From positions 1 through 46,043 of the forward strand of contig JANQQJ010000022.1 of assembly GCA_028284945.1 (NCBI GenBank): DNA of 46,043 nucleotides, read 5' to 3'. Made by a program: the position numbers and the translations under genes. The notes beneath the pieces were generated by a model. The model saw nothing but the letters and a program-made list of their open reading frames with translations. It was not told where the DNA came from and did not search any database. The stretch is from Alphaproteobacteria bacterium (lineage in GTDB: Bacteria; Pseudomonadota; Alphaproteobacteria; SMXS01). This document shows positions 15,758 to 24,976 of this stretch, piece after piece (the stretch's first letter is position 1; each line of letters opens with the position of its first letter).

Positions 15758-17659
15758 TTAGGCAGAAGTTTCCTCGGACTTCGCTTCGGCCTCTTCAAGC
15801 GCTTCGCTTGCGTCCAGCCAGTGTTCTTCCGCGGTCTCCAGCGCCTTCTCTATGTCGCTGCGCTTCTGAAGCAGCTCGGTGAGCGTCGCGCCATCGGTCT
15901 GACTTTGCTGGTCTTGGGGTGCAAAGGCGACGCGGTCGATTTCTTTCATTTCATCGGTCAGACGCTTGATTTCGGCATCTGCCTGCCTGACCGCCTTACG
16001 CAGCTCCTGATGCCGTTCGCGGGCCTTGGCGGCCAGGCGGCGTTCCTCCTTGCGATTGCGCTTGGCCGGCTTGGTGGCACTGCCAGGGCCACCGGAACTG
16101 CGGGCCAGCACCAGATCCCGGTAGTCTTCCAGGCTGCCGTCGAATTCCTTGGCGGTGCCATCGGCGATCAGAATGAGTCGGTCGGCGGTCAATTCCAGAA
16201 AATGTCTGTCATGGCTGACAACAATCACGGCGCCACTGTAGTCGTTGAGCGCCTGGACTAGGGCCTCGCGTGCATCCACGTCAAGATGGTTGGTCGGCTC
16301 ATCAAGGATCAAGACATGCGGCGCTTCGCGGGTAATCAGCGCCAGCGCAAGCCGGGCCCGCTCCCCGCCCGAGAGACTTTTCGCCGGCACATGGGCTTTG
16401 TCGCCTGAGAACCCAAAACGGCCCAGTTGCGCGCGGACAAGGCCGGGTTTTGCATCCGGCAACAGCCGCGTCATATGTTCCAGCGGTGTTTCTTCGGGGA
16501 CCAGATCCTCAATCTGGTGTTGGGCGAAATACCCGACCTGCAATTTGTTGCTCGCAGTAAGCTCGCCATCCATTGGCTTCAGGTCGCCGGCCAGCAAGCG
16601 CGCCAGGGTGGTCTTGCCGTTACCGTTCTCACCCAGAAACGCGATACGGTCGTCCGGGTCGATCCGCAAGCCAAGTTCAGACAACACCGGCGTATCAGGC
16701 ACATAGCCGACCGCTGTTTCGTCGAGCGAGATCAGCGGCGGGCGCAGTTCCTTGGGGCTGGGGAAGTCAAACACCAGCGTCGGGTCGTCCATCACCTCGG
16801 CGATCGGTTCCATCCGTGCCAGCGCCTTGATCCGGCTTTGGGCCTGCCGGGCCGTGTGCGCCTTGTACCGCCAGCGGTCGACATAGGCCGTTAACTGTTT
16901 GCGTTTGGCCTCCTGCTGCGCGCGAGCGGCTTCGGCCTGAGCTTGCCGCTCCCGGCGGACCCGCTCAAACGAGTCATAATTGCCGGGATAAAGCGTGATT
17001 TTGCCGCCCTGCAAATGAAGGATATGGTCGACAACATTATTCAAAAGGTCGCGCTCATGGCTGACCACCAGGATGGTTTTGCGGTAGCTTTTGAGGAACG
17101 ATTCCAGCCAGATCTCCGCTTCCAGATCGAGATGGTTCGATGGCTCATCAAGCAGCAACAGATCAGGTTCGGAAAACAGCAGCGCAGCAAGCGCGACACG
17201 CATCCGCCACCCGCCCGAGAATGAGCTCAACGGCTGATGTTGTGCGTCTTCGTCAAAGCCAAGGCCGGCTAGGATACGAGCCGCCCGGGCCGGCGCGCCA
17301 TGCGCGTCAATAACGTTGAGCCGTTCATGAATGTCAGAAAGGCGGTGTGCGTCTTCAGTATTTTCGGCGTCTGCCAGAAGTTTGGTGCGCTCGACATCGG
17401 CTTCCAAAACCGTGTCGAAAGGCGTTGCCGTCCCGCCTGGCGCCTCCTGCGCCACATAGCCGATCCGCGTATCACGGGGCGTTTCCACCGTGCCGTCATC
17501 CGGCTCGTTCTCGCCGGTGACGACCTTCAACAGTGTCGACTTGCCAGCGCCGTTGCGGCCGATCAGCCCGATACGGCTTCTCGGCGGCAGCGAGGCTGTC
17601 GCCTGATCGAGAATGACGTGCCCGCCGAGTCGCACGGTGATAGAATTCAGATTGAGCAT
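15758..17659 (-). CDS. ABC-F family ATPase (YheS-like)
   Basis: 633 residues with two ABC ATPase domains in one chain and no membrane segments. Domain 1: Walker A GRNGAGKS (34-41), signature FSGGWRMR, Walker B LLLLDEPSNHLD. The arginine- and glutamine-rich linker (RRERQAQAEAARAQ) follows. Domain 2: Walker A GENGNGKT, signature LSGGERAR, Walker B LILDEPTNHLD. The C-terminal coiled coil is charged (AKRNRKEERRLAAKARER). Organisation and length match E. coli YheS. ABC-F proteins bind the ribosomal E site and relieve stalled translation; the job of YheS itself is not settled. No good Shine-Dalgarno precedes the ATG at 17659. Confidence 0.92.
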   Translation of the reverse strand: MLNLNSITVRLGGHVILDQATASLPPRSRIGLIGRNGAGKSTLLKVVTGENEPDDGTVETPRDTRIGYVAQEAPGGTATPFDTVLEADVERTKLLADAENTEDAHRLSDIHERLNVIDAHGAPARAARILAGLGFDEDAQHQPLSSFSGGWRMRVALAALLFSEPDLLLLDEPSNHLDLEAEIWLESFLKSYRKTILVVSHERDLLNNVVDHILHLQGGKITLYPGNYDSFERVRRERQAQAEAARAQQEAKRKQLTAYVDRWRYKAHTARQAQSRIKALARMEPIAEVMDDPTLVFDFPSPKELRPPLISLDETAVGYVPDTPVLSELGLRIDPDDRIAFLGENGNGKTTLARLLAGDLKPMDGELTASNKLQVGYFAQHQIEDLVPEETPLEHMTRLLPDAKPGLVRAQLGRFGFSGDKAHVPAKSLSGGERARLALALITREAPHVLILDEPTNHLDVDAREALVQALNDYSGAVIVVSHDRHFLELTADRLILIADGTAKEFDGSLEDYRDLVLARSSGGPGSATKPAKRNRKEERRLAAKARERHQELRKAVRQADAEIKRLTDEMKEIDRVAFAPQDQQSQTDGATLTELLQKRSDIEKALETAEEHWLDASEALEEAEAKSEETSA

Positions 17660-17724
17660 AATGCGCGGTCGATAGCACGCGCTTCAGCAGGAGTCACCGG
17701 CTGTTGGATCGGCCACCTACAGGC

Positions 17725-18081
17725 TTAGTTCGGGACAGAGGCGTGTTCCTCGATCGTGCAGAAACGGATTTTGCTGCGGTCGAACAGCTGTTCTTCGTCC
17801 TCGGCGATTTCGGCGGCGATTTCCGGCTCACCCAGCGCAGCCATGGCGTCTTCGAACGCCTGCTGATTGTCGAACCACATCTCGGTCAGCACATCGAATT
17901 CAAGTTCGGAGGATTCACCGGTCACCGGGTTTGGTACCGGCCGTAAATAGCGGCGGGTATATTGAACGCCTTTCGGCAATACCTTTTCGCCGATTTTTCG
18001 ATGGTGGTTTTCGTAGTAGTCCATGAACTCTTCAAACGACATGCCGTCACGGCGTTTCAGCAGACAGACTGTTTTGAACAT
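17725..18081 (-). CDS. EthD-domain (dimeric alpha-beta barrel) protein
   Basis: 118 residues from the Met at 18081, preceded by GGGGGGAT. A longer frame from 18237 has no family match before this Met and is rejected. MFKTVCLLKRRDGMSFEEF followed by YYENHHRKIGEKV is the EthD signature (KR-x-G-x-S-x-x-E-F and the H-x-P/H motif). These small ferredoxin-like proteins dimerise; some accompany oxygenases or dehydratases of ring-containing compounds. The acidic C-terminal third is variable. It has no co-directional partner upstream, and tamA is divergent. Function unassigned. Confidence 0.8.
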   Translation of the reverse strand: MFKTVCLLKRRDGMSFEEFMDYYENHHRKIGEKVLPKGVQYTRRYLRPVPNPVTGESSELEFDVLTEMWFDNQQAFEDAMAALGEPEIAAEIAEDEEQLFDRSKIRFCTIEEHASVPN

Positions 18082-18260
18082 CGATATCCCCCCTGATTTG
18101 TCGGATAAGCATACGACATTCTGGAGCGGGTTTCTGCCCCGGTGCTGGCGCGCATAGATCTTCTCAAAACTGAAGGAGACGAATTGCTGTCGGAACTCCA
18201 TATTATAGATTAGTGCTGGGTGCGCGTGCCCCTTCAACGAGAGTCAGTGGCTTGTATTCA

Positions 18261-20075
18261 ATGGCGTATTGCGCCCGGATGATTGGTTTTGTCTTTTGGT
18301 TGGTTGCTGCCGTCATTGCCGCTGATGGCGCTGCGGTGCTGGCCCAAGAGCCGAATTCAAACGCCGATAAATTGAGCTATAAGGTCGAATTTACCGGCCT
18401 TAAGGACTCCGGCTTGGAATCGCAGTTGCGCGATCACTCCGATCTTGTGCGGTTTCAGAAGGAACCCCCGGCATCCATCTGGGAACTGCGGGCGCGGATC
18501 AGTCGTGACCTGGACGGTTTTGCAACGGTTCTGCGAAGCCAGGGATATTTCGGCGCCCGGTTGAGCTATGACCTGTTGCGCCGTGAACGGCCGGTCGTGG
18601 TCCGCATTCGAACTGTTCTCGGCCCCCAGTTCACTGTCGGGTCTTATGAAGTCGATCTGGTCGGAGAAGGGGCCCAGTCCGAACCCTTGCTCAAATTGGC
18701 GGCCGAAACCGCCGCAGCCCAAATCGGCAGGCCACATCAGAACAGCGAAATCGTGGCTGCTTACAGCGCAATACTGAGTGCTTTGCCGGAACAGGGTTAT
18801 CCACGCGTATCGCTGGACGACCGGCGCATCGAGGCCGACCACCTAACTAGCCTGGTAAGCGTGTCTGTTCGCATCGATACGGGGCCATTGGTGCGCTTCG
18901 GCGAAACCAGCGTTGAAGGTCTCGACAGGGTGCGGGAAGGTGTGATCCTGAAAGAAGTACCGTGGAAACCGGGCGACACATTTGATCGCCGTAAGGTCGA
19001 GTCCCTGCGGCAAGAGCTGGTCGCCATGAACCTGTTCACATCGGTGAACATTAATTCCGATGACCCGCTTGATGGCGATCAACGCCAGCCGATCAAGATT
19101 TCTCTTGAGGAATCAAAGCGCCGAACCATTGGCGTTGGCGCGACATTTTCGACCAGCAAGGGGTTCGGCGGCGAGGTGTTCTGGGAGAACCGGAACTTTC
19201 GGGGGCGTGGGGAAAACCTGCTGCTGAGTCTGAAGGCGAATGAGCAGAAGCAGTCTGCGCAGGCCGACTTCACAAAGCCGCGCTTCCTGCGTCCGGATCA
19301 AAAACTGCTTCTGGGCGTCGAGGGTCTCCGCGACGACACCGATGCCTTTCTGGAATATACGGGTAAGCTAGAAGGCGCGGTGGAGCGACAGATCAACACC
19401 CGCTGGAAAGTCCGGCTGGGCGGTGAGTTGGCCTATAGCGATATCCGTGATCAGGAATCCAACCGAGAATTCTTTCTGTTCGGGGTTCCTGCCCTTGTTG
19501 AGTTTGATTCCAGCGACGACCTGCTCGACCCCACCCGGGGGCTGCGCTTGTCGGCCGAGGTTACGCCCTATTTGTCTGTGGATGGCGGCAGTGATTTTTT
19601 CACAGTGATTGATCTTTCAGGCCGCGCCTATTGGCCCTTGGACGCAGAAGGCCGTTTTGTGGCCGCTGCCCGGGTGCGGGTGGGGTTTCTATTTGGTCCG
19701 GGGACGGACGATATTCCGGCCAGCAAGCGGTTCTACGCGGGCGGCGGTGCGTCGATCCGGGGGTTTAAGTTCCAACGGGTCGGCCCCCTTGATGAAGAAG
19801 GTGATCCGCTGGGCGGGCGATCCGTGGTCGAGTTGGGTGCAGAACTGCGGATCAAATTAACTGAATCCTGGGGTGTGGTTCCATTCATCGAAGGCGGCAA
19901 TGTCTTCGACTCATCCTATCCAGATTTTTCCGGGACCCTGCGCTGGGCTGGGGGAATTGGCCTGCGCTACTACACGGCGTTCGGCCCAATAAGGCTGGAT
20001 GTGGCGTTCCCCATCAATCAGCGCCCGGTCGATGAAGACTTCCAGATTTATATCAGCATCGGGCAGAGCTTCTGA
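18261..20075 (+). CDS. tamA: TamA, Omp85-family outer-membrane translocation/assembly protein
   Basis: About 604 residues. The start is uncertain: ATG 18261 or ATG 18279. The second begins a cleaner signal peptide (MIGFVFWLVAAVIAADGAAVLAQ). POTRA repeats occupy about 45-270: KVEFTGLKDSGLESQL, FTVGSYEVDLVGEG, and VRFGETSVEGLDRVREGVI. The C-terminal 16-strand barrel carries the Omp85 loop-6 motif region (ASIRGFKFQRVGP, equivalent to the (V/I)RG(F/Y) motif) and ends in Phe (YISIGQSF). Paired with tamB by a TGATG overlap, the diagnostic arrangement of the TAM complex, which helps move phospholipids and some beta-barrel proteins to the outer membrane. Confidence 0.93.
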   Translation: MAYCARMIGFVFWLVAAVIAADGAAVLAQEPNSNADKLSYKVEFTGLKDSGLESQLRDHSDLVRFQKEPPASIWELRARISRDLDGFATVLRSQGYFGARLSYDLLRRERPVVVRIRTVLGPQFTVGSYEVDLVGEGAQSEPLLKLAAETAAAQIGRPHQNSEIVAAYSAILSALPEQGYPRVSLDDRRIEADHLTSLVSVSVRIDTGPLVRFGETSVEGLDRVREGVILKEVPWKPGDTFDRRKVESLRQELVAMNLFTSVNINSDDPLDGDQRQPIKISLEESKRRTIGVGATFSTSKGFGGEVFWENRNFRGRGENLLLSLKANEQKQSAQADFTKPRFLRPDQKLLLGVEGLRDDTDAFLEYTGKLEGAVERQINTRWKVRLGGELAYSDIRDQESNREFFLFGVPALVEFDSSDDLLDPTRGLRLSAEVTPYLSVDGGSDFFTVIDLSGRAYWPLDAEGRFVAAARVRVGFLFGPGTDDIPASKRFYAGGGASIRGFKFQRVGPLDEEGDPLGGRSVVELGAELRIKLTESWGVVPFIEGGNVFDSSYPDFSGTLRWAGGIGLRYYTAFGPIRLDVAFPINQRPVDEDFQIYISIGQSF

Positions 20076-23000
20076 TGGTGAAGGAAGGTGCGATCTCAGG
20101 CCGTAGGGCAGTCCCCGTTAAAATTGCTGGCGCCTTGATCGGCGCGAGTCTGCTGCTTTTGATCTCGGGTGCGATATTCCTGCAAACGGCGCCTGGGCGT
20201 TCGTTTGTGGCTGGGCTGATCGAGTCCGCGCTCAGCGACGAGCGTTCAGGCACGGTCGTTTCTGTTGAGGGGCTTTCGGGAAATCCTCTGTCGGATTTTA
20301 AGGTCCGATCCCTCATCGTCGCGCAGGATGGCACGCAGACCGTGGTAGCCGAAGATGTCTCGATGCAGTGGCGCCCACTTCCGCTGCTCACCGGGACACT
20401 TGATGTTGAAAGTTTGTCAGCAAGATCAGTAAAGCTATCCGATCCGGGCGATGTGCGCGAAAGGATTGACGCGCCGAGCGACCTTATCCCAAGTCTGCCG
20501 GTCGATCTGTCGGTTGATGTCGTAAGTGTACCATCCGTGTGGCTTCCCGGCGGTGGCCCCTCATTTCAGCTCAGCGGCCGTGTTGTTCTGGACCGGGCCA
20601 GTGCCCTGGATTTGAATGCAGAATTGAAGCCGGCCGGCGGACAGAACGAGAATATTGCGCTGTTGGTGCAATACGGACCTGCTCAACAGGAGCTCGTTGT
20701 CGACCTGGAGTTGATGACGCAAGAAGACGGCGCCCTGGCGGAGTTTGTATTGCCCTCCGCCCTGAGGGGTATGAGGGCCGATCTGGAAGGCAAGGGGCCG
20801 ATCGACACGTGGCGAGGAACGCTGGATGCTAGTCTGGGCGACGAGTCAGTGGTCGATCTGGCGTTAGCGATTGTCAGTCAATCCTTGGAGGTCGAAGGAA
20901 CGATCAACCCCGGTCCGCTTCTTGCGGATTCAGGATCAACGCCGTTGGCAGAGCCTATTCGCGTAGATGCTGACTTGGCTTTCGCCGATTCAATTCCGCA
21001 ATCCTACACGGCTGAACTAAGCAACTCGGCGCTCTACGCGACGATCAGCGGCGGCCTGGTGACCGATGAGCAACTTCGCTCTCCGGAATTCCTGGTTCGT
21101 CTGAGCGATCCTCGAGCCCTGGGCCTGACGCCGGACGGGTGGGGCCTTGGCCCGGCTGAACTGCGCGGTGAAGTCGTTCAAAAAGAGACGGGTCCAGGCA
21201 TCCGCCTGGCCTTGAGAGCCGAAGAAATCGTCGGGCCCGATGTCGTGATCGATAGCATTACGGGTGAGGGCGAGCTTGGCGTCGCGGATGATGGTACCCG
21301 ATTGGATGCGGCCGGCAATCTGCTGATCGGCGCCCCTCTCGAACAGGCGCGGTCAGCGCGCTGGCGAATTACCCTGCGATATGACCGGGATCAGCTATTC
21401 ATCGACACTTTGACGTTTGATGCTGAGATTGCTCAGCTCGAGGGTGAGGGGCGCGTTGCTTTCACACCGTTTGACAGCCGTTTCACACTCGACCTGGTCG
21501 TTCAGGAATTAGCGCAGTGGAGCGGCATTCTGGATTTTGACGTCGCGGGTGGGTTGACGGCTTCTGTAAACGGCGACTGGTCGGATGAGGGACGACGGAT
21601 TGATGTTGGGATCAGGGCCCAGTCCCTTCGCCATGACGATCCGCTGGTTTCTGGCATTTTGGGATCCGCACCCTCCCTTGATATCGATCTGAAGGATCGT
21701 GTTGACGCAGAAGGGCTGGGGCTGAACGTGCAACTCGATGGCGCAGCGCTCTCCGCTGCTCTAGAGGGCACGCTGTCCGGGGATTTTTCGGCGGTTGACG
21801 CCGATTTCAGCGGCCGCCTTCAGGCCCTGCCCGAGCTGGCAGGAGAAAGTGGTCTGGTCTTTGAGGCGCCGGTGATTGCCAAGGGTCGACTAGAAGGTCA
21901 GCTGGAATCGCCGTCGCTTGTCGGCAAGGTCACGACGGAGTCCATCGCGCTGGGTTCCGTAGCGATGCGCAACGTCAATCTGCGGGCCGACCTTGGTGAC
22001 ATTGGCAACGCACCGGCGGGTGCGTTGGAGGCGGCGTTCCTGATGGGTGGTGAGGCCCTGGCCGGGGGCGCACAGCTTACCAGCGGCCCGTCAGGCCTTT
22101 GGCGACTGGATGATCTTACGCTGAAAAGCGCGTCGGTCGCCTTGGATGGATCGTTGGCATCCAGCAACGCAGGGCCCGTAACCGGCGAAATGGAACTTGT
22201 GGTCCAACAGTCGGACATCTGGACCGGCTTGATCGGTGTCCCTGTCATCGCACAAGGGGAGGCATCAGTCGCGCTAGAAGACAAGGCCGGGACTCAGCAG
22301 GTCACATTTGAAAGTGTGATCCGCGATTTTGAGGTCTGGTTGCCCAATCAGAGGCGCTACCAGGGCGAGGTGGCTGAATTGTCCGGTACCCTTGCGGTTG
22401 CAGACGGCATCAACATGGATGAGCTGATTTTCGAAAGCCGTGCGGTGACGTCGGGTGATCTGAAGCTGGACACCATATCGGCGAGATTTTCTGAAAATGC
22501 CGGCGGACTGGATGTTTCGGCAGCCCTGTCCGGCGAGTTCGTCGAGCCATTGGCATTATCTCTGTCGGCGAAGGCTGAAAGGGCCGTCTTGACGGCGCCG
22601 AATTCGCTCAACCTAAATGAATTGACGGGGACACTTGTCGGTCAAGAATTGCAGCTGGCGGCCCCCGTCCGAGTTGAATTCGAGCCGGGCCGCGTGACGT
22701 TCGATGATCTTGATCTGAGCTACAGTCAAGGCCGGTTGAAGGCCGCGCTGGACTATGGGGTGGAGCGCAAATGGATAAAGCTGACGGCCAGTGATCTTGA
22801 TATGGGGCTGGTGTCCATGTTCGCCGGCGCTGATGATGTTTTCGGTGTCCTCGACATCGAACTCGAATTGGACGCGACCGCCCAACCCAACGGGAACCTG
22901 TCGATCAGTCTTACGGACCTTCTGCTTGGGGACGAACTTCGGCAGGATCCGATCGACATTTCACTTAACGCCGCGCTTCAAGACGACGTTCTGACAGCCG

Positions 23001-24400
23001 AGGGGGCTATCGTCACGGCGGAGAGGTTGAACCTGGGCGCGACGGCCCGGCTGCCGGTTTCGTTGGATCCAAGCGCCCTTACGGTCGAAGTCGATGTGGA
23101 TGAGCCTGTTGATTTGAAGGTCTCGGGTCAGGCCGAGTTGGACGATCTTTGGCCGTTGGCGGGTGCCTATGAACATGTGTTGGGCGGTACGGCCGGGGTT
23201 GATTTCGATTTGTCTGGAACCATCGACGAGCCCGTCCTGGCGGGTACCTTCGCGGTACAACAGGCGACCTACCGCAATCTGACTACTGGGTTCCGAATGC
23301 TTGCCCAACGCATCGATTTCAGCCTGCAGGACGGACTGCTGAACTTGGCATCCACCAGTGCTACCGATGGAGAGTCGGGCCAGATCAGGCTTGCGGGGTG
23401 GGTCAGGCCTTTTGCACCAGACGGTGTTCGGGCGGACTTGAGCGCAGACCTTGAAAAGGCCAAGCTGCTCCGCCTGCGGGATGTGACCCTGACTGCGAGC
23501 GGGAGTGTACGCTACCAAGGGGAAGCTGACTCTGAGTCGCTTACCGGCACCGTCGCCGTCGATGAAGCCGAAGTGGCACTGATTGATCAGCTTCCGCCCG
23601 ACCTTGTTGAGCTGGACGTTATTGAAATCAATCGGCCAGATGGCTTGGTGACACTCCCTGATCAGCCCGAAGGTGAACGTTCCCAGACGCAGGTCAATGC
23701 GACTATTGGGGCCAAGAACAGGATTTTTCTGCGTGGACGGGGCCTGGAGTCGGAATGGAAGGGCAATGTTCTCGTCGCGGGCACACTCGCGGAACCCCGG
23801 CTAACTGGTGGTCTTGAATTGCTGCGGGGTGATTTCCAGTTCGCGGGAAAACGGTTCGTGCTTGAGGAAGGAACACTGAATTTCAGTGGTGGCAGCGAGA
23901 TCGACCCCCAAATGGCACTCACCGCTGTCTACGATGTTGAGACACTTGAGGCGCAGATCAGATTAACTGGGCCTATTTCCAAACCCACGCTCACACTGTC
24001 GTCACGGCCGGCGCTGCCGGAGGACGAAATTCTGTCGCGTATCATGTTCGGGACAAGCAAAGACCGGCTGACGATCCTACAAGCGGCGCAATTGGGTGCC
24101 GCCGCAGCCTCGCTTTCAGGGTCCGGTGGCGGTTTTGACGTTGTGGGACGCATTCGCGGCGCCTTGGCTCTGGAACGGCTGGAGATTGGGACTCGGGGCG
24201 AATCCGGGACCTCGCCGCTTATCCGGGGTGGCAAGTATCTGACACGCAATATCTATGTCGAGGTCGGCACAGCCAGGGACGAAGACGATGCCACATCAGC
24301 GTCGGTTGACGCGGAGCTAACGAAGAATCTGACGGTTGGTACTGAGGCGACGTCCACGGGAACGCGAAAGCTGCGGTTGCGCTGGAAGTGGGACTATTAG
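20075..24400 (+). CDS. tamB: TamB, inner-membrane-anchored AsmA-like translocation/assembly protein
   Basis: 1441 residues. An uncleaved N-terminal anchor (about 16-38, VKIAGALIGASLLLLISGAIF) is followed by a very long periplasmic region of beta-rich repeats forming a bridge to TamA. The C-terminal TamB/DUF490 domain (about 1110-1441) is clear: VAGTLAEPRLTGGLELLRG, then RLTGPISKPTLTLSSRPAL, then PEDEILSRIMFG, ending LRLRWKWDY. It begins inside the tamA stop (TGATG), showing translational coupling. Length is at the upper side of normal (E. coli 1259). Many short frames on the opposite strand within it are shadows of its biased codon use. Confidence 0.95.
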   Translation: MVKEGAISGRRAVPVKIAGALIGASLLLLISGAIFLQTAPGRSFVAGLIESALSDERSGTVVSVEGLSGNPLSDFKVRSLIVAQDGTQTVVAEDVSMQWRPLPLLTGTLDVESLSARSVKLSDPGDVRERIDAPSDLIPSLPVDLSVDVVSVPSVWLPGGGPSFQLSGRVVLDRASALDLNAELKPAGGQNENIALLVQYGPAQQELVVDLELMTQEDGALAEFVLPSALRGMRADLEGKGPIDTWRGTLDASLGDESVVDLALAIVSQSLEVEGTINPGPLLADSGSTPLAEPIRVDADLAFADSIPQSYTAELSNSALYATISGGLVTDEQLRSPEFLVRLSDPRALGLTPDGWGLGPAELRGEVVQKETGPGIRLALRAEEIVGPDVVIDSITGEGELGVADDGTRLDAAGNLLIGAPLEQARSARWRITLRYDRDQLFIDTLTFDAEIAQLEGEGRVAFTPFDSRFTLDLVVQELAQWSGILDFDVAGGLTASVNGDWSDEGRRIDVGIRAQSLRHDDPLVSGILGSAPSLDIDLKDRVDAEGLGLNVQLDGAALSAALEGTLSGDFSAVDADFSGRLQALPELAGESGLVFEAPVIAKGRLEGQLESPSLVGKVTTESIALGSVAMRNVNLRADLGDIGNAPAGALEAAFLMGGEALAGGAQLTSGPSGLWRLDDLTLKSASVALDGSLASSNAGPVTGEMELVVQQSDIWTGLIGVPVIAQGEASVALEDKAGTQQVTFESVIRDFEVWLPNQRRYQGEVAELSGTLAVADGINMDELIFESRAVTSGDLKLDTISARFSENAGGLDVSAALSGEFVEPLALSLSAKAERAVLTAPNSLNLNELTGTLVGQELQLAAPVRVEFEPGRVTFDDLDLSYSQGRLKAALDYGVERKWIKLTASDLDMGLVSMFAGADDVFGVLDIELELDATAQPNGNLSISLTDLLLGDELRQDPIDISLNAALQDDVLTAEGAIVTAERLNLGATARLPVSLDPSALTVEVDVDEPVDLKVSGQAELDDLWPLAGAYEHVLGGTAGVDFDLSGTIDEPVLAGTFAVQQATYRNLTTGFRMLAQRIDFSLQDGLLNLASTSATDGESGQIRLAGWVRPFAPDGVRADLSADLEKAKLLRLRDVTLTASGSVRYQGEADSESLTGTVAVDEAEVALIDQLPPDLVELDVIEINRPDGLVTLPDQPEGERSQTQVNATIGAKNRIFLRGRGLESEWKGNVLVAGTLAEPRLTGGLELLRGDFQFAGKRFVLEEGTLNFSGGSEIDPQMALTAVYDVETLEAQIRLTGPISKPTLTLSSRPALPEDEILSRIMFGTSKDRLTILQAAQLGAAAASLSGSGGGFDVVGRIRGALALERLEIGTRGESGTSPLIRGGKYLTRNIYVEVGTARDEDDATSASVDAELTKNLTVGTEATSTGTRKLRLRWKWDY

Positions 24401-24427
24401 GTTAGAGCTCGTTCAAGAAAATCGTGG

Positions 24428-24976
24428 TCACTCTGCTGCCACCGGATGATTTTCGGATTCAGCCTCAACCATTTTGGCCTTCGCCCGGGCCCTGGCCCGA
24501 ATGCGCAGACGTTTGAAGATCGATACCCGGTCTACCAATAGTTTACCCGCCAGGTGGTCCATTTCGTGCTGCAGGCAGACGGCGTGCATCCCGCTCAAAT
24601 TCCGCTCGAACGCGGTGCCATGCTGATCTTGTGCGCGAACGCGCACTCTGGTTGCGCGAAACACATTGCCGACCAAGCCCGGAACAGAGACACATCGTTC
24701 TTCAACGATACCCCAGGCCCCTTTCGACATGATCTGCGGATTGACATAAATCTGCGGGTCCGACTGGTCCTCTGACAGGTCCAGCACCAGCACCTCTTGC
24801 TGGTGGTCGATCTGTGGCGCAGAGAAGCCGATTGATTTGGTGGCATAAAGCGTTTCGAGCAACCGGTCGGTCAAGCCGGTCAGCGCACTATCGAACTCTG
24901 TAACAGGCGCTGAGCGCAGCCGAAGCCGTGGGTCGGGAAACTCCAAAATGCCCAAGCTGTCAGCCGGCTCGGTCAT
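24428..24976 (-). CDS. def: divergent peptide deformylase, overlapping pucC
   Basis: 182 residues. Peptide deformylases remove the formyl group from N-terminal fMet. All three motifs are present but altered: motif I is GFSAPQID (canonical G-x-G-x-AAPQ-x-G), motif II is ERCVS (canonical EGCLS), motif III is QHEMDHLAGKL. The metal ligands C95, H137 and H141 and the catalytic E138 remain, so activity is likely. The C-terminus is unusually basic (about 155-167, RLRIRARARAKAK). The ATG overlaps the pucC stop as ATGA (24973-24976), so it is probably translated from the puc message. Likely an accessory paralog rather than the housekeeping enzyme, which is normally paired with fmt. Convergent with tamB. 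Confidence 0.85.
   Translation of the reverse strand: MTEPADSLGILEFPDPRLRLRSAPVTEFDSALTGLTDRLLETLYATKSIGFSAPQIDHQQEVLVLDLSEDQSDPQIYVNPQIMSKGAWGIVEERCVSVPGLVGNVFRATRVRVRAQDQHGTAFERNLSGMHAVCLQHEMDHLAGKLLVDRVSIFKRLRIRARARAKAKMVEAESENHPVAAE

Noticed and set aside
18082-18237. Longer N-terminus for the EthD protein from 18237
   Set aside because: The added 52 residues show no family similarity and overlap the tamA upstream region; the Met at 18081 has a good ribosome-binding site and begins the EthD domain directly.
22961-23518. Minus-strand frame of 185 codons inside tamB
   Set aside because: It is fully antisense to a well-supported gene, with no ribosome-binding site or family features.
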